A stretch of DNA of 9,005 nucleotides, from assembly GCA_029260155.1 (NCBI GenBank), contig JAJDDU010000348.1:1-9005 (forward strand). Direction: 5' to 3'. Below, one piece after another: positions 6,954 through 9,005 of the stretch. The first letter of the stretch is position 1, and each line of letters begins with the position of its first letter. The notes under the pieces were generated by a model that worked only from the letters and a program-made list of their open reading frames with translations, had not been told where the DNA came from and did no database searches. A program made the translations under genes and the position numbers. This DNA comes from Phycisphaerae bacterium (lineage in GTDB: Bacteria > Planctomycetota > Phycisphaerae > UBA1845).

Positions 6954-8158
6954 GTCGCGTGATGCACTGCATTTCATCCCTTGCGGTCGGCGGGGTCGAG
7001 ACATGCGTCCTCGACATGTTCAAGCACTTTGCCGGTCACACGCCACGCCATGAGCACATCCTCTGCGCGTTCAAGGGTGGGAAGCTGGCGGAAACGCACT
7101 TGCCGGCCATTCGCGCTGCGGGCTTTGAAACGCATGTTCTTCATCGCCCGTCGCGATACAGTTTTGCATTCTGCCGGGAGCTAAGAGCCACGGTGGACCG
7201 CGTCAAGCCCGACGTCATTCAGGCTTACAATCCGACCGCGGCTTTGTGGGTGCGCGTGCTCGTCGGCAAGCGAAAGGGCGTGTCGATCATTGTGCACTGT
7301 GGCGGGGTCGGCGGTTTGCGCTGGAAGTGGCGCACTATCGAGCGGACGATTCTGCCGCGGACCAACGCCTTCGTGTTCAATTCGCAGTCCACGCGTGCGA
7401 TCTGGGAGAGCTTCCTGCGTCCGCGCGTGCCCACACGCGTGGTGTACAACGGTGTAACGTTTGAGGACACTTCCGACGTACGCGCCGTCGAAGTCCTGCC
7501 GGCATCGCCGTTTGCGCTGCTGACGGTTTGCAGGGTTGTTCCCGTGAAAGCGCTTCACACTCAGTTGGAGGCGCTGCGTATTCTCCACGACCGGGGACAG
7601 GACGACGTGCGTCTGATCGTCGTGGGCGACGGGCCGACTCGCAGAGATCTCGAAGGCAGGGCGCGATCGCTCGGTTTTGCGGACGCGGTCACGTTCGCTG
7701 GTTATCAGCCCGATCCGCGCGTTTACCACCGGCAGGCGCACGTGTACCTTTGTACGTCGTACAATGAGACGTTCAGCATGACACTCGCAGAGGCGATGTA
7801 CAACGGTATGGTGTGTATCGCAGCCAGCGCGGGCGGGCCGTCTGAGATCATCGAAGATGGGCAGAGCGGTTTTCTGCTGCCATGCACGGAGCCCTTGCCG
7901 CCCGAGTTTTGCGGGAAACTCCCGGTCGGACAGTCGCTGCCGGCGCTTGCATACGACAACCGATCCGGGCGACTCGGTCCGCCGCTGGGCGTTGATCCTG
8001 GGGCTCTGGCCGACACCATCGCCGATGTCAGAGAGCGCTTCGACGAACTCGGCGGAATGCGCGACGCGGCGCATGCACGTATCGTGGAGCATTTTAGTGT
8101 GGAGCGATACTGTCGCTCGCTCGAGGACCTTTATGACGAAATGGCCGGTCAACCGTAG
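6950..8158 (+). CDS. GT4-family glycosyltransferase with C-lobe insertion
   Basis: Retaining GT-B glycosyltransferase predicted to add one sugar from a nucleotide-sugar donor to the lipid-linked repeat unit on the cytoplasmic face of the inner membrane. The 402-residue protein starts with the GT4 N-lobe loop LAVGGVETCVLDM (G14, G15, E17). The C-lobe opens with the nucleotide-binding CRVVPVK (R195, K200), continues with LIVVGDGP, and ends in the family E-x7-E motif NETFSMTLAEA (E273, E281), followed by GGPSEII and DGQSGFLL. Between LLP (to 311) and DPGALADTI (from 349) there are about 37 residues, including YDNRSGRLGPP, where typical GT4 enzymes have only a few. Start ATG 6950 forms an ATGA overlap with the flippase stop, and the GGVE motif sits at the expected distance. 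Donor and acceptor are not readable. The family assignment is firm. Confidence 0.93.
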   Translation: MSRVMHCISSLAVGGVETCVLDMFKHFAGHTPRHEHILCAFKGGKLAETHLPAIRAAGFETHVLHRPSRYSFAFCRELRATVDRVKPDVIQAYNPTAALWVRVLVGKRKGVSIIVHCGGVGGLRWKWRTIERTILPRTNAFVFNSQSTRAIWESFLRPRVPTRVVYNGVTFEDTSDVRAVEVLPASPFALLTVCRVVPVKALHTQLEALRILHDRGQDDVRLIVVGDGPTRRDLEGRARSLGFADAVTFAGYQPDPRVYHRQAHVYLCTSYNETFSMTLAEAMYNGMVCIAASAGGPSEIIEDGQSGFLLPCTEPLPPEFCGKLPVGQSLPALAYDNRSGRLGPPLGVDPGALADTIADVRERFDELGGMRDAAHARIVEHFSVERYCRSLEDLYDEMAGQP

Positions 8159-8170
8159 AGCACCGTCTCG

Positions 8171-9005
8171 ATGAAGATCCTGCAGTTGATGGGCCACCCC
8201 ATGGTGGGCGGGACGGAGACGTTCGTCATCTCGCTCGTCCGCGGGCTTATCGAGCGCGGTCACGACGTGACGTTGGTCAACACGTGGACGCACAGTGCGC
8301 TCAACGCGCTCGCGGAGTCCGCCGGCATACCTTTCATCGGGATCGAGGGGGGAGGGCGGCGCATCGGTCCGCGGTGGTTTTGGAAGGTGGGGCGGTTCCT
8401 GCGAAAGAGCCGTTTCGATCTGGTTCAGACTTACGGCCTGCGGGTCAGTCTCGGGCTACGCATGTTGCAGCGAACGCATGGCGTGCGTCATCATCTGACG
8501 GGCGTGCGGGGGCTGGATCAACAGCGCAGCGGCTTGCAGGCGTGGCTGGACCGCAAGACCGAACACCTGCTCGACATCATCGTCTGCAATGCGGAGGCCG
8601 TCGCGAGCAAGCGGATGGCAGCCATCGGCACACTGCGCTCGCGCATCCGAGTCATCCCCAACGGGATTGATCTGACGCATTTCTCGCCGGATGCGGACGT
8701 TCCCGGATGCCAAGAACTCAATCTGCCGAGTGGCTTTTTGTTCGCGCACGTGGCGAGCTTTCGTCCCGAAAAAGACCACCAGACGCTTCTGCGCGCAGTC
8801 GAGCTGGCGGGCGACGGTCTGGGCGATGCCAAGATCCTGCTTGTCGGGACGGGGCGGCAGCGCGACGAGGTGGAAGCAATTGTGCGCCAGATGGGGTTGG
8901 CGAATCGCGTGATCCTCACCGGCCCCGCCGAGGACGTTCGGCCTTACTTGCGAGCGTGTGATGCGTTCGTTCTGTCATCATCTAGCGAGGGCATGCCACG
9001 CGCGC
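8171..9005 (+). CDS. GT4-family glycosyltransferase (3'-partial)
   Basis: Second GT-B, GT4-type glycosyltransferase, open to the right edge with no stop in 278 codons. It begins MKILQLMGHPMVGGTETFV, with the GGTET donor/acceptor loop at 13-17, which favours ATG 8171 over ATG 8189 or 8201. Further marks are RVIPNGIDLTHFSP at the start of the C-lobe, the nucleotide-site region SFRPEKDHQTLL (K201), ILLVGTGRQRDEVE, and the beginning of the E-x7-E motif at SSSEGMPRA (E273), where the window ends. It lies 12 bases after the previous stop, with a weak TAGAG site at about 8156-8160, so it is probably in the same operon. It differs clearly from the upstream GT4 across the N-lobe, so it is not a recent tandem copy and likely adds a different sugar or linkage. 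About 80-100 residues are missing if it is of usual length. Confidence 0.9.
   Translation, partial: MKILQLMGHPMVGGTETFVISLVRGLIERGHDVTLVNTWTHSALNALAESAGIPFIGIEGGGRRIGPRWFWKVGRFLRKSRFDLVQTYGLRVSLGLRMLQRTHGVRHHLTGVRGLDQQRSGLQAWLDRKTEHLLDIIVCNAEAVASKRMAAIGTLRSRIRVIPNGIDLTHFSPDADVPGCQELNLPSGFLFAHVASFRPEKDHQTLLRAVELAGDGLGDAKILLVGTGRQRDEVEAIVRQMGLANRVILTGPAEDVRPYLRACDAFVLSSSSEGMPRA

Noticed and set aside
8193..8206. CCACC...GGTGG inverted repeat near the start of the last gene
   Set aside because: A 5-base arm pair inside coding sequence that encodes the conserved HPMVGG region; expected by chance at this G+C content.
7181..8293. 370-codon open frame on the minus strand across the GT4 gene
   Set aside because: It is antisense to a gene with clear GT4 motifs, has low-complexity R/H/D/Q-rich composition typical of a G+C-rich shadow frame, and shows no family motif.

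Overview
The window lies inside a polysaccharide (capsule, exopolysaccharide or O-antigen-like) biosynthesis and export cluster. Seven genes, all on the + strand, cover almost every base. No RNA gene, mobile element, CRISPR array or convincing terminator was seen. Base composition is G+C-rich (about 60% by eye), start codons include two GTGs, and ribosome sites are of the GAGGT/GGAGG kind, so the host is a Gram-negative-type bacterium. The kinase's nucleotide-site wording (EDGKT and VDANFRRP) and GGYF...YDY tail remind me of proteins from Planctomycetota and related phyla, but that is a weak inference from memory.

Layout: (1) 2-2080, the 3' part of a Wzc-like chain-length regulator fused to a tyrosine autokinase, cut by the left edge. 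(2) 2158-3393, an unassigned multi-pass membrane protein and the best candidate here for a Wzy-like polymerase. (3) 3390-4409, a NodB-type polysaccharide deacetylase. (4) 4409-5437, a GNAT-like acyltransferase with two apparent halves. (5) 5472-6953, a Wzx-type flippase. (6) 6950-8158, a GT4 glycosyltransferase with a C-lobe insertion. (7) 8171-9005, a second GT4 glycosyltransferase cut by the right edge.

The genes fit a Wzx/Wzy-dependent pathway. GT4 enzymes build a lipid-linked repeat unit at the inner membrane, the deacetylase and acyltransferase could tailor it, Wzx flips it, a polymerase joins the units, and the Wzc-like protein controls chain length and export. Genes 2/3, 3/4 and 5/6 overlap by 1-4 bases, and the other spacers between genes 2 and 7 are 34 and 12 bases, so genes 2-7 almost certainly form one translationally coupled operon. 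The 77-base spacer after the kinase gene shows no clear promoter or terminator. An initiating sugar-phosphate transferase, outer-membrane exporter and sugar-nucleotide enzymes are absent and presumably lie outside. I see no new kind of system. The most useful leads are the unassigned membrane protein, the acyltransferase/deacetylase pair, the unusual kinase nucleotide-site residues and the inserted segment in the first glycosyltransferase.
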